From: Bacteroidota bacterium
Lineage (GTDB): Bacteria > Bacteroidota > Bacteroidia > Bacteroidales > JADFUO01
Length of the DNA: 8,561 nt
Assembly (NCBI GenBank): GCA_015222115.1
Contig: JADFUO010000095.1
Coordinates: 1-8,561 of the forward strand
Reading direction: 5' to 3'
The notes beneath the pieces were generated by a model that saw nothing but the letters and a program-made list of their open reading frames with translations, had not been told where the DNA came from and made no database searches. Shown piece after piece: positions 1-8,400 of this stretch. The position numbers were made by a program, and so were the translations under genes. Each line of letters starts with the position of its first letter. Within the stretch, counting starts at the first letter, position 1.

Positions 1-68
1 AACAAATAAGATAAAAGATAAAAGAAGTCGGTAATTAGCAATTTTAACTTTGAACAACTGAATAACTA

Positions 69-113
69 TTGACTGACGGCGCAGTCAAATGTCAGTCCCG
101 AAAAAAACGGGAT
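69..113. repeat. Cluster of overlapping inverted repeats
   Basis: Three complementary pairings are visible. TTGACTG (69-75) pairs with CAGTCAA (82-88) around a 6-nt loop. GACTGAC (71-77) pairs with GTCAGTC (91-97), so it would compete with the first stem. TCCCG (96-100) pairs with CGGGA (108-112) around a loop of seven A residues. The cluster is more GC-rich than its surroundings. It lies over 100 nt past the tyrS stop and no T-run follows any stem, so calling it a terminator is not justified. It may be a fragment of a dispersed intergenic repeat. Confidence 0.5.
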
Positions 114-152
114 AAATTCCGCAAATGACTATTGAATGACAACTTATAAGAA

Positions 153-180
153 ATTCGTAATACGTAATTCGTAATCCATA
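153..180. repeat. Two tandem copies of a 14-bp unit
   Basis: The unit ATTCGTAATACGTA (153-166) is followed directly by ATTCGTAATCCATA (167-180), identical at 12 of 14 positions. Short runs of this ATTCGTAAT type occur between genes in some Bacteroidota genomes, from general knowledge. No function can be read from the sequence. Confidence 0.55.
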
Positions 181-214
181 ATTATTAATACATTGACCTT
201 TACATAGCCATGTG

Positions 215-1495
215 CTATATTCTAAATGTTCTCACCAAATAATAATTCTTTTTACCCCGCTGCACCAGAATATACTTATTATTTAGCAGGTCTTTTTCGG
301 TGATGATAAAAGTGTCTTTTACTTTTTCTTTATTAATTGAAACACCGTTGTCTTTCAGCATTCTCCTTGCTTCGCTTTTTGAACCAGAGATATTTGTTTT
401 TACTGCAAGAAAATCAACAATATTTATACCTCCTTTAACTTCGTTTAGAGATACTTCGCATTGAGGAACACCTTCAAAAACCGAAAGCAATACATCTTCA
501 GAAAGATTTTTTAGTGTTTCTGTTGTTCCTTTTCCAAATAAAATTGCTGATGCTTCAAGAGCGGTGTTATAATCTTCTTCGGAATGGACCCTGATGGTAA
601 TATCTTTTGCCAATGCTTTTTGTAATACCCGCAGATGAGGAGCTTCGTTATGTTGTTTTTCCAATTCAGTAATTTCATTTTTTGTAAGCAGGGTAAATAG
701 TTTAATAAATTTTACAGCATCTTCATCAGAGCAATTTAGCCAGAACTGATAAAATTTATAAGGCGATGTTTTTTTCGGGTCAAGCCAAACGTTGCCTGTT
801 TCTGTTTTTCCGAATTTTCCGCCATCGACTTTAGTGACCAAAGGACATGTCAGGGCATAAACTTCTTTGCCGGTTTTTCTTCTAATGAGTTCGGTACCGG
901 TTGTAATATTTCCCCATTGGTCGGAACCGCCCATTTGGAGCTTACAATTGTAATTTTGGTTTAAAAACAAAAAATCATATCCCTGAACCAACTGGTATGA
1001 AAATTCCGTAAATGAAATTCCTGTTTCCAGCCGGCTTTTTACTGAGTCTTTTGCCATCATATAGTTTACAGTGAGGTGTTTGCCAACATCACGTAAAAAG
1101 TCAAGAAAGCTGAATTCTTTCATCCAGTCGTAATTATTTACAAGTTCGGCTGAGTTTTCACCGCAATCAAAATCAAGGAATTTTAAAAGTTGATTTTTTT
1201 GACATTCCTGATTGTGACGCAAAACTTTTTCATCCAACAAGTTTCTTTCTTCCGACTTTCCGGAAGGGTCACCTATCATTCCGGTTGCACCTCCGATTAA
1301 AACTATTGGTTTATTCCCTGCCAGTTGAAAATGTTTCAACATCATAATTGAAACAAGATTACCGATATGTAACGAATCGGAAGAAGGGTCAAAACCAACA
1401 TAAGCCACCAACATTTCCTTTTCAAGTTGTTCCTCAGTTCCGGGTGTTATATCATGTATCATACCCCTCCACCTGAGCTCTTCAATAAAATTCAT
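215..1495 (-). CDS. tyrS: Tyrosyl-tRNA synthetase (class I, bacterial TyrS type)
   Basis: This enzyme charges tRNA-Tyr with tyrosine using ATP, in the cytoplasm, for translation. The 426 residues match the usual length of bacterial TyrS and the gene looks intact. The class I signature HIGN is at residues 43-46, in the context [15 protein letters not shown] (32-46). The KMSKS-equivalent loop is KFGKT (227-231), the usual TyrS form. By comparison with the Geobacillus enzyme, the tyrosine-binding residues Tyr167, Gln171 and Asp174 are present with the expected spacing, and GSDQWGN is at 190-196. The C-terminal part (about 354-426) fits the S4 RNA-binding domain that grips the tRNA. The start at 1495 puts the N-terminus ([11 protein letters not shown]) where the family normally begins. 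The sequence before it is AT-rich without a Shine-Dalgarno sequence, as is common in Bacteroidota. It is transcribed divergently from the peptidase gene and is functionally unrelated to it. Confidence 0.98.
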   Translation of the reverse strand: MNFIEELRWRGMIHDITPGTEEQLEKEMLVAYVGFDPSSDSLHIGNLVSIMMLKHFQLAGNKPIVLIGGATGMIGDPSGKSEERNLLDEKVLRHNQECQKNQLLKFLDFDCGENSAELVNNYDWMKEFSFLDFLRDVGKHLTVNYMMAKDSVKSRLETGISFTEFSYQLVQGYDFLFLNQNYNCKLQMGGSDQWGNITTGTELIRRKTGKEVYALTCPLVTKVDGGKFGKTETGNVWLDPKKTSPYKFYQFWLNCSDEDAVKFIKLFTLLTKNEITELEKQHNEAPHLRVLQKALAKDITIRVHSEEDYNTALEASAILFGKGTTETLKNLSEDVLLSVFEGVPQCEVSLNEVKGGINIVDFLAVKTNISGSKSEARRMLKDNGVSINKEKVKDTFIITEKDLLNNKYILVQRGKKNYYLVRTFRI

Positions 1496-1509
1496 AATAA
1501 AATTTTTTG

Positions 1510-1517
1510 CAAAGATA
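1510..1517 (-). promoter_or_regulatory. Candidate -7 element of the tyrS promoter
   Basis: Read on the minus strand this is TATCTTTG, an exact match to the Bacteroidota -7 consensus TAnnTTTG. It is followed by CAAAAAATT, and similar sequence follows the candidate elements of both other genes. It sits only 14 nt before the start codon, so the leader would be very short. I could not find a clear -33 TTTG/TTG at the expected distance, which limits confidence. Confidence 0.4.
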
Positions 1518-1640
1518 TGTATTTGCTATAAAAACGTAACATATTTTCTATTTTTTTAGACACTGATTTTCGTAAATAATTTATCAAAATATTATTTTAC
1601 CGACTCTATCTATTTACCCGGAGTGATAAAAATAAAATTG

Positions 1641-1648
1641 TACTTTTG
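1641..1648 (+). promoter_or_regulatory. Candidate -7 element of the first C25 peptidase promoter
   Basis: TACTTTTG matches TAnnTTTG exactly and is followed by CAAAAAATT, the same bases that follow the tyrS element. Transcription from here would give an unusually long leader of roughly 240 nt. No good -33 element was found; TTTA at 1613-1616 is the nearest weak candidate. A weaker element nearer the gene (1829-1836) could be used instead. Confidence 0.4.
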
Positions 1649-1658
1649 CAAAAAATTA

Positions 1659-1680
1659 TGATAATAACAAACTATTATCA
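1659..1680. repeat. Perfect hyphenated palindrome TGATAATA-N6-TATTATCA
   Basis: The two 8-bp arms (1659-1666 and 1673-1680) are perfect inverted repeats around the spacer ACAAAC. The site begins 10 nt after the candidate -7 element at 1641-1648, so it would overlap or closely follow the transcription start. It could be an operator for a dimeric regulator or a weak hairpin at the 5' end of the mRNA. The arms are almost entirely A/T, and chance occurrence in such AT-rich DNA is possible. Confidence 0.4.
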
Positions 1681-1892
1681 ATTTAAAATTACAAATTAAG
1701 CAACTATTCCTTATATATTATTGTCATATCTTAACAGATAAAAAAAATTACCCTAATATACTGATAGAAATTGAGAATGCCAATATTTATAAACATAACA
1801 TACAGATAACCACATATTTTACTTCTTCTAAACTTGTAAAGTATAATGCGTTCAGTATAATCAAAATCATTAAAAAATTAAATTATCAGAAG

Positions 1893-4800
1893 ATGAAAAA
1901 AGCAGTAGTAATATTTATTTTATTTTTGGCCGTTATAGCCGGTAAATCCGAAACTATTGAAAAAACATATTATTTTTCAGATTTCAAAATCATTAAAACA
2001 GGAGATTATTTTTTATTTGAATTTCAAAACACTTTGATTACCGGAAAAACAGGCGAGCCTGCCCTTCCCTATCATTCGGTTTCGTTTTTATTACCACCGG
2101 GACAAATTGCAGAATCAATAGAATTTATCGGTGAAGAAGAAACAATAATTCCGGGAAACTATTTGCTTTATCCAAGGCAGCCTTCACGTCCGCTTTCTAA
2201 AGGAAAATCAGGAGAATTTATTAAAAATAATAAAGTTTATAAATCTGATAATTTATATCCCGAATCTCAATTGGGTGAAATATCAACAGAATTTATGAAT
2301 GGCTACTCTTTCGGAATATCAACTTTTACACCCCTGATGTATAATCCTGCCAAAGGAGAAGTTTCATATTATAAAAAGGTTACTATCCGGATAACAACCA
2401 GGAATGCTTCGGAAGCTGTTGAAGCATTAAAAAACCTTAAATCATCAGAATCTGTAATTAAAAATGTAAATGATTTTGCACAAAACAAAGGCATTATTTC
2501 TTTATATCCGTTTAATAATTCCAGAACAGATGATTATCAGATGATGATAATTACTCCTGCACAATTTGAAAATGATTATCAGGATTTGATTGATATTTAT
2601 ATAAGAAGAGGAATAAAAACCGAAATAATAACAACAGAATTTATTGACGGTAATATAACAGGGCAGGATTTGCCGGAAAAGATCAGAAATTATATTATTC
2701 AGGAATATCAGAACCATAATGTGGAATATATTCTTCTTGGTGGAGATGTTGAACATGTTCCTTATCGCGGATTTTATTGTTATGTTCAATCCGGCTCAGG
2801 ATATGAGGATAATAATATTCCTGCCGATTTATATTATTCGGCTTTGGACGGAACATGGAATGATGATGGCGATAACAGATGGGGTGAAATCGGCGAGGAT
2901 GACCTGCTGCCCGAAATTGCAGTTGCCCGGTTCTCTTTCAGTAATATTTCCGAGCTGACCAATATGATACATAAATCTGATTCATATCAAAATAGTCCTG
3001 TTCTTGGCGAACTCAGAGATCCGTTACTGGCAGGCGAACATCTCTGGTCAAGCCCGGAAACATGGGGCGCTGATTACTTAGAACTTCTCGTAGGTTTCCA
3101 TGATGACAACGGATACACCACTATCGGTATTCCTGATGACCATAACATAGAAACAATGTATGAGCGCGATCAGTCATGGAGTGGAAGTGATTTGATTGCA
3201 AAGATCAACCAGGGAAAACAATTTGTTCACCACTGCGGTCACGCAAACACAACTTATGTTGCTCATTTATACAATTCCGATATTACAAACTCCAACTTTT
3301 ATCAGGCAAATGGCACTGACCATAATTACACCTTGTTTCATACACACGGCTGCATCTGCGGTTCATTTGAATATAGTGACTGTATCCTTGAAAAAATGGT
3401 TAGTATTCAAAACTTTGCAGTAGCTGTTATTGGTAATTCAAGATACGGTTGGTTCAATGAAGGACAGACAGAAGGTCCTGCAGCACACCTCCACCGCGAG
3501 ATGGTAGATGCCCTTTACAATGAAAAGATGAATCATATAGGCGCTGCATTTGTTGAATGTAAAATACAAACTGCCCCATGGGTTACAGCTCCGGGTCAAC
3601 ACGAAGAAGGTGCCTTACGCTGGAATTTTTATGATATCAATATACTTGGCGGCCCGGCTTTGAGCGTTTGGACAGATGAGCCAATTAGTATTAATGTAAT
3701 TTATCAAAATTCAATTATGATAGGTCAAGGTTCTACTGCAGTAAATGTTACAAGTAACGGAGAACCTGTTGAAGGTTTGAGCTGTGTTTTATTAAGTGGC
3801 TCTGATATTTATGGTGTAGGTATAACAGATGAAAATGGTGATGCAATTATAACTTTTAATCCGGCAACAGTAAATTTAGGACCCGCTGAAATTGTTGTTT
3901 CAGGGTATAACTGCCTGCCCGAATCTTTTGCAGTAACAATTATTCCTAATAATGGTGCTTATGTGCTTTATTCTGATTATGAAATTGATGATTCATTATG
4001 TAATAATAATGGTTTGGCTGATTATGGCGAAACAATCTTGCTTACTATTGATATGGAAAATGTAGGTATGGAAGATGCTACAAATGTTGAGGTAACCATA
4101 TTAACTGATGATGAATTCATTACAATTTCAGATGATTTTGAAAATTATGGAAATATTCCCACTGGTGCAATAGTTTCAGTAGAAGATGGTTTTGAAATAA
4201 TTGTTGCAAACAATGTACCCGACAATCATAATGTTGAATTTGAAGTTGAAGCTGTTGGTCAGGATACATGGATTTCGCATTTTAACATTAGAGTTTATGC
4301 TCCGGCGCTTTCAATCGGAAGTTTAATTATTGATGATGAAGCAGGCGGTAATGGTAATAGTATTTTAGACCCTGGCGAAACAGCAGATATAATTATTGAA
4401 TCATCAAATTTCGGACACAGCGACTGCTTTGACGCTTCAGGAATATTAACATCAACCAGTGGATATATTAATATTTCCGATACGAATTTTTATATTGGTG
4501 ATTTACCACAGGATACAACAGTAAATGCAGTTTTTACTGTAACTGTTGATGAATTGGCATCTGTTGGAACCAGTATTGATTTTAATTATAAACTAACTGC
4601 GGGTGAATACTTAACCGAAAACACTTTTTATTTATCTGTAGGAATTGTTAAGGAAGATTTTGAAACCGGGGATTTTTCTGCATTTAACTGGCAATTTTCA
4701 GGAAATGCTCCATGGATAATCAGTAATACCGGTCAATATGAAGGTGAATATTGTGCAAAATCGGGTCAGATTGGTAATAATGCATCATCAGAGATGTACA

Positions 4801-5354
4801 TTGTTTTTGATGTTATCGCCGATGGAAATATTTCTTTTTACAGAAAAGTTTCTTCTGAAGCAAATTACGATTATCTGAAGTTTTATATTGATAATACTAT
4901 GATGGGTGAATGGTCGGGAGAAGAAAGCTGGGCTGAGGTAAATTATCCTGTTAATGCAGGCACTCATACTTTTAGATGGGTTTATGAAAAAGATATTTTT
5001 GTAACGGGCGGAAGCGACTGTGCATGGGTTGATTATATTGTGTTTCCGCCGGTTTCTCCAACTACTTCAGTAGAAGATATTAGTAATGACGAAAAAAATG
5101 AATTGATGGCTTATCCTAACCCATTTAAAGAAAATGTTACGATTAAATATTTTATTAACTCAGTTTCCGATGTTAAATTATCTGTTTATAATGCAATAGG
5201 TCAGGAAATAACTATTTTAGATGAAGCATTGAATCAGGCTGCCGGAAATTACGAAATCAGGTTCAATGCATCAAATCTTCAAAATGGAATTTACTATTAT
5301 ACTCTTAAAACCAATAATAGTATAATTGTTAAAAAATTGATACTTTCAAAGTAA
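1893..5354 (+). CDS. Gingipain-family (peptidase C25) secreted cysteine protease with T9SS sorting domain
   Basis: This is a predicted extracellular or surface cysteine endopeptidase; its substrate specificity is not readable. The 1153 residues split as follows: signal peptide (1 to about 17-19; Lys2-Lys3 then a hydrophobic stretch); propeptide (about 20-211); C25 catalytic domain (about 213-590); Ig-like domain (about 596-685); two related beta-sandwich domains (about 690-803 and 805-918) with motifs NNGLADYGE (705-713) and GNSILDPGE (821-829); a jelly-roll or MAM-like domain (about 919-1053) starting EDFETGDF; and a T9SS C-terminal domain (about 1060-1153) with YPNPF at 1074-1078 and the ending IIVKKLILSK. 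Aligned by eye to gingipains, the catalytic dyad is His450 (HHCGH) and Cys487 (GCICGSF), 37 residues apart; RgpB has His211 and Cys244. GGPALSVW (586-593) matches the conserved end of the catalytic domain. Arg211 in FNNSR is a plausible activation cleavage site. The start is followed directly by the signal peptide. No Shine-Dalgarno sequence is present, only the purine-rich AGAAG before the ATG. A paralogue follows 120 bp downstream. Confidence 0.93.
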   Translation: MKKAVVIFILFLAVIAGKSETIEKTYYFSDFKIIKTGDYFLFEFQNTLITGKTGEPALPYHSVSFLLPPGQIAESIEFIGEEETIIPGNYLLYPRQPSRPLSKGKSGEFIKNNKVYKSDNLYPESQLGEISTEFMNGYSFGISTFTPLMYNPAKGEVSYYKKVTIRITTRNASEAVEALKNLKSSESVIKNVNDFAQNKGIISLYPFNNSRTDDYQMMIITPAQFENDYQDLIDIYIRRGIKTEIITTEFIDGNITGQDLPEKIRNYIIQEYQNHNVEYILLGGDVEHVPYRGFYCYVQSGSGYEDNNIPADLYYSALDGTWNDDGDNRWGEIGEDDLLPEIAVARFSFSNISELTNMIHKSDSYQNSPVLGELRDPLLAGEHLWSSPETWGADYLELLVGFHDDNGYTTIGIPDDHNIETMYERDQSWSGSDLIAKINQGKQFVHHCGHANTTYVAHLYNSDITNSNFYQANGTDHNYTLFHTHGCICGSFEYSDCILEKMVSIQNFAVAVIGNSRYGWFNEGQTEGPAAHLHREMVDALYNEKMNHIGAAFVECKIQTAPWVTAPGQHEEGALRWNFYDINILGGPALSVWTDEPISINVIYQNSIMIGQGSTAVNVTSNGEPVEGLSCVLLSGSDIYGVGITDENGDAIITFNPATVNLGPAEIVVSGYNCLPESFAVTIIPNNGAYVLYSDYEIDDSLCNNNGLADYGETILLTIDMENVGMEDATNVEVTILTDDEFITISDDFENYGNIPTGAIVSVEDGFEIIVANNVPDNHNVEFEVEAVGQDTWISHFNIRVYAPALSIGSLIIDDEAGGNGNSILDPGETADIIIESSNFGHSDCFDASGILTSTSGYINISDTNFYIGDLPQDTTVNAVFTVTVDELASVGTSIDFNYKLTAGEYLTENTFYLSVGIVKEDFETGDFSAFNWQFSGNAPWIISNTGQYEGEYCAKSGQIGNNASSEMYIVFDVIADGNISFYRKVSSEANYDYLKFYIDNTMMGEWSGEESWAEVNYPVNAGTHTFRWVYEKDIFVTGGSDCAWVDYIVFPPVSPTTSVEDISNDEKNELMAYPNPFKENVTIKYFINSVSDVKLSVYNAIGQEITILDEALNQAAGNYEIRFNASNLQNGIYYYTLKTNNSIIVKKLILSK

Positions 5355-5402
5355 AACGAGTGTTTTTTTTATACAAAAGTCCTTATTTTGAAAAATTTAA
5401 CG

Positions 5403-5410
5403 TATCCTTG
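5403..5410 (+). promoter_or_regulatory. Candidate -7 element of the second C25 peptidase promoter
   Basis: TATCCTTG differs from TAnnTTTG at one base and is followed by CAAAAATTTT, closely resembling the bases after the other two candidate elements. It lies 64 nt before the ATG at 5475, giving a leader of ordinary length. It suggests the second peptidase can be transcribed on its own rather than only by read-through from the first gene. No clear -33 element was found. Confidence 0.35.
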
Positions 5411-5474
5411 CAAAAATTTTTAAAATAATTTTATATATAATATTCTAAATTATAACTAATTAAAACAAAAAGTC

Positions 5475-8400
5475 ATGAAAACAAAAAATTATAAACTGCT
5501 TTTTCTTTTTGTCGGTGCAATGCTGTTTATTGTCAACAGCACTATTGCACAAAAAACAACTTATGATGATAGCTGGGCAAAAGCCGGCTTTAATCTTACT
5601 AAAGAAAACTCAACCGGAGTTAAGATAAATTACTCAATCAATGAGTTCAGTTTAGAAGATATTGAAATTAAAGGCGAAGCCATGCAAAAGCTTATGCTTC
5701 CGGGTCATTTTCTTCCAAATGATGAAGGTGCACCTGATTTACCCGGTAATGGTCGTTATATTGCCATTCTACAAGGTGCAAATGCCAAACTGATTATTAG
5801 TGCATCACGTATTGAGACTTTATCAAATATAAACATCTCACCGGCACCACGCATTCCTCTGGATACTGAAACCGGACCATTGGTTTATAATAAAAATAAC
5901 GAAATTTATTCCAAGAATGCATTTTATCCTGAAAAACCTGTAATACTTTCAGCTCCTTCAAAAATCAGAGGTGTTGATGTTGTGATGCTTGGTATCACTC
6001 CTTTTCAATATAATCCGGTTACAAAAGAATTGCTAGTTTATAGGGATCTGGAAATAGAAGTTGTTTTTGAAGGAGGAAACAACCATTTCGGAGAAGACAT
6101 ATTAAGAAGCCGTTGGTTTGACCCTATTTTGGAAGATGCAATCTTAAATTACGCTTCCCTTCCTGAAATTGATTACGACAAACGGATATTAAATTACAAT
6201 AGTTCCAGGGATGTCGGTTGTGAATATCTTATCGTATCTCCTGACGGAGTAGATTTCCAGAGTTGGGCTGACTCAATAAAGTCTTTTAGAATTAAACAAG
6301 GTATTTTAAGTGAAGTTGTAACCCTTTCTGATATTGGTGGAAATAACGTTACTACTTTAGAAAATTATTTCAACGATGCGTACAACAACTGGGATATACC
6401 TCCTGTAGCAGTTCTTCTATTGGCAGATTACGGAACATCCGGAAATACAATAATATCTCCTACTTTGCCTCATCCATATCAGGGAACTTATATTACAGAT
6501 AATATTTATGCTGATGTTGATGGTGATAATCTTCCGGAAATTATTTTTGCCAGAATAACCGCTCGGGATAATTCTGAGCTTGAAGTTATGATCACAAAAT
6601 TCCTTGATTATGAACGTACTCCCCCTATAAATCCTGATTTTTATGATCATCCTATTACTGCACTTGGCTGGCAAACAACAAGGTGGTTCCAGATTTGTTC
6701 GGAATCAATCGGTGGATTTTTCAAAAATGAACAGAGTAAAGATCCTGTTAGAATCAATGAGATATATTCAGGAAATCCTGGATATGATCCTTGGTCAACA
6801 GCAACAAATACAAGCACTGTAGTAAACTATTTCGGGCCAAACGGACTTGGCTATATTCCTGCAACACCACAGGAACTTGGTGGCTGGTCAGGGGGTAATG
6901 CAACCATGATTAACAATACTATTAACAGTGGATCATTCATCGTTCAGCACAGGGACCATGGAAGTGAAACCGGCTGGGCACATCCAGGTTATCATAATAG
7001 TGATATTAATGGTTTAAACAATACAGACTTAACATTTGTTATGTCAATCAATTGTTTGACAGGAAAATTTAATTATACATCAGAATGTTTTACTGAAAAA
7101 TTTCACCGACATACATACAACGGTCAAAATTCGGGAGCACTTGGTTTAATAGCAGCTTCTGAAGTTTCTTTTTCGTTTGTTAATGATACTTATGTTTGGG
7201 GTGTATATGACAACATGTGGACTGATTTTATGCCGGATTACGGAACCACACCCGACTCAAGAGGTTTGCTTCCTGCTTTTGGAAATTCTGCCGGAAAATA
7301 CTTCCTGCAACAATCCAGTTGGCCTTACAATACAAATTCCAAAGTAGTAACTTATAATTTATTCCATCATCATGGCGATGCATTCCTTACTCTTTATTCA
7401 GAAGTACCACAGGATTTGGACATTTTGCATGATGGAGTTATTTTAGGAGGACTTGACTTTTTTACCGTTCAGGCAACTGACAGCGCCTTCATTGCATTAA
7501 CAGTTGACGATGAAATAATTGGTACAGGTTATGGACAGGGTATTGGGGTTCCTGTTGATATTTCAATTATACCTCAACAACCAGGAACCGTGGTTTTAAT
7601 GACAGCTACTTTAACAAACTATTTCCGTTACACTGAACTTATAGATGTAATTCCTCCCGATGGACCATATTGCATTCAGGATTCATATACAATAAATGAT
7701 GATAATGGTAATGGAATACCCGAATTTGGTGAAACGATTTTAATATCATTGGCTATCAAAAACATCGGAAATTCAGATGCAATTGGAGCTAATGTAAAGA
7801 TTTCAGCTAACGATTCTTATATAACTATTTCCGATTCTACCGAATATTATGACACTATTCCTTCACAACAAATTATTACTGTAACTGATGGTTTTGAAAT
7901 ACAAGTTGCTGATAATATTCCAGACCAACATATGACTATGTTTGATGTAACCATTACTGACGAACTTGATTCCACATGGAATAGTGTGATATTTATGACA
8001 TATAGTGCACCAATGCTTGAAATAGGAACTTTGACGATTAATGATATGATTTCAGGAAACGGGAATGGACGCCTGGATCCGGGCGAAACAGCAGAAATCA
8101 TTGTTAAAATTTATAACAAAGGACATTGTCTTGCAGAAAATACTATAGGTTATTTATCAACAGATTGTCATTATATAGAATTACTTAATGATGTTGACAC
8201 CATTGGAACAATTGGTTTCTTCGGACCCAATGTGGCAAGATTTGATGTTACAGTTGACCCGGAAACACCAAACGGCGTGATTATTGCTACCTTTGACTAT
8301 GAAGTTGTTTCAGGTGCATATCAGGAAACTGAAACCTTCATCAGAAAGATAGGATTATTATATGATGATTTTGAAACAGGAGACTTCAGTAAATTTGACT

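Larger units (their letters stand above)
1..214. other. Non-coding region downstream of tyrS
   Basis: No convincing coding sequence is visible on either strand. The stretch is AT-rich and holds two small repeat structures listed separately (69-113 and 153-180). There is also a near-identical 13-bp direct repeat: ACTATTGACTGAC at 65-77 and ACTATTGAATGAC at 128-140 differ at one base. A short A-rich tandem (ATAAAAG twice, 11-24) lies near the left edge. The neighbour to the left is not in the window. I see no hairpin followed by a T-run that would be a clear tyrS terminator. Confidence 0.6.
1496..1892. other. Divergent intergenic region between tyrS and the first C25 peptidase
   Basis: This AT-rich stretch of about 400 bp lies between two divergent genes. 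It holds a promoter-like element for each (1510-1517 minus, 1641-1648 plus) and a perfect hyphenated palindrome (1659-1680). A second, weaker rightward element, TAAACTTG (1829-1836), matches TAnnTTTG except at one base and would give a leader of about 50 nt. The only ATG-initiated frames noticed are about 10-13 codons long (for example from 1659) and are not credible genes. No RNA gene was recognised. Confidence 0.6.

Noticed and set aside
204..218. ATAGC-CATGT-GCTAT stem at the tyrS stop codon
   Set aside because: Only 5 bp long and no T-run follows on the minus strand, so it is not supported as a terminator.
1842..1847. TATAAT hexamer upstream of the first peptidase
   Set aside because: Bacteroidota primary sigma factors use TAnnTTTG rather than TATAAT, and the hexamer is expected by chance in such AT-rich DNA.
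2502..2789. Antisense open frame of 95 codons inside the first peptidase gene
   Set aside because: It lies wholly within a well-supported coding region, has a low-complexity Ile/Asn-rich translation, and shows no domain. The other short overlapping frames at 2719-2958, 3196-3423, 6417-6674 and 7847-8101 fail for the same reason.
5353..5370. AAAAC-GAGT-GTTTT stem followed by T residues, as a terminator of the first peptidase
   Set aside because: The 5-bp stem has one G-C pair, overlaps the stop codon and shares its T-run with the stem, so it would be too unstable to count as a rho-independent terminator.
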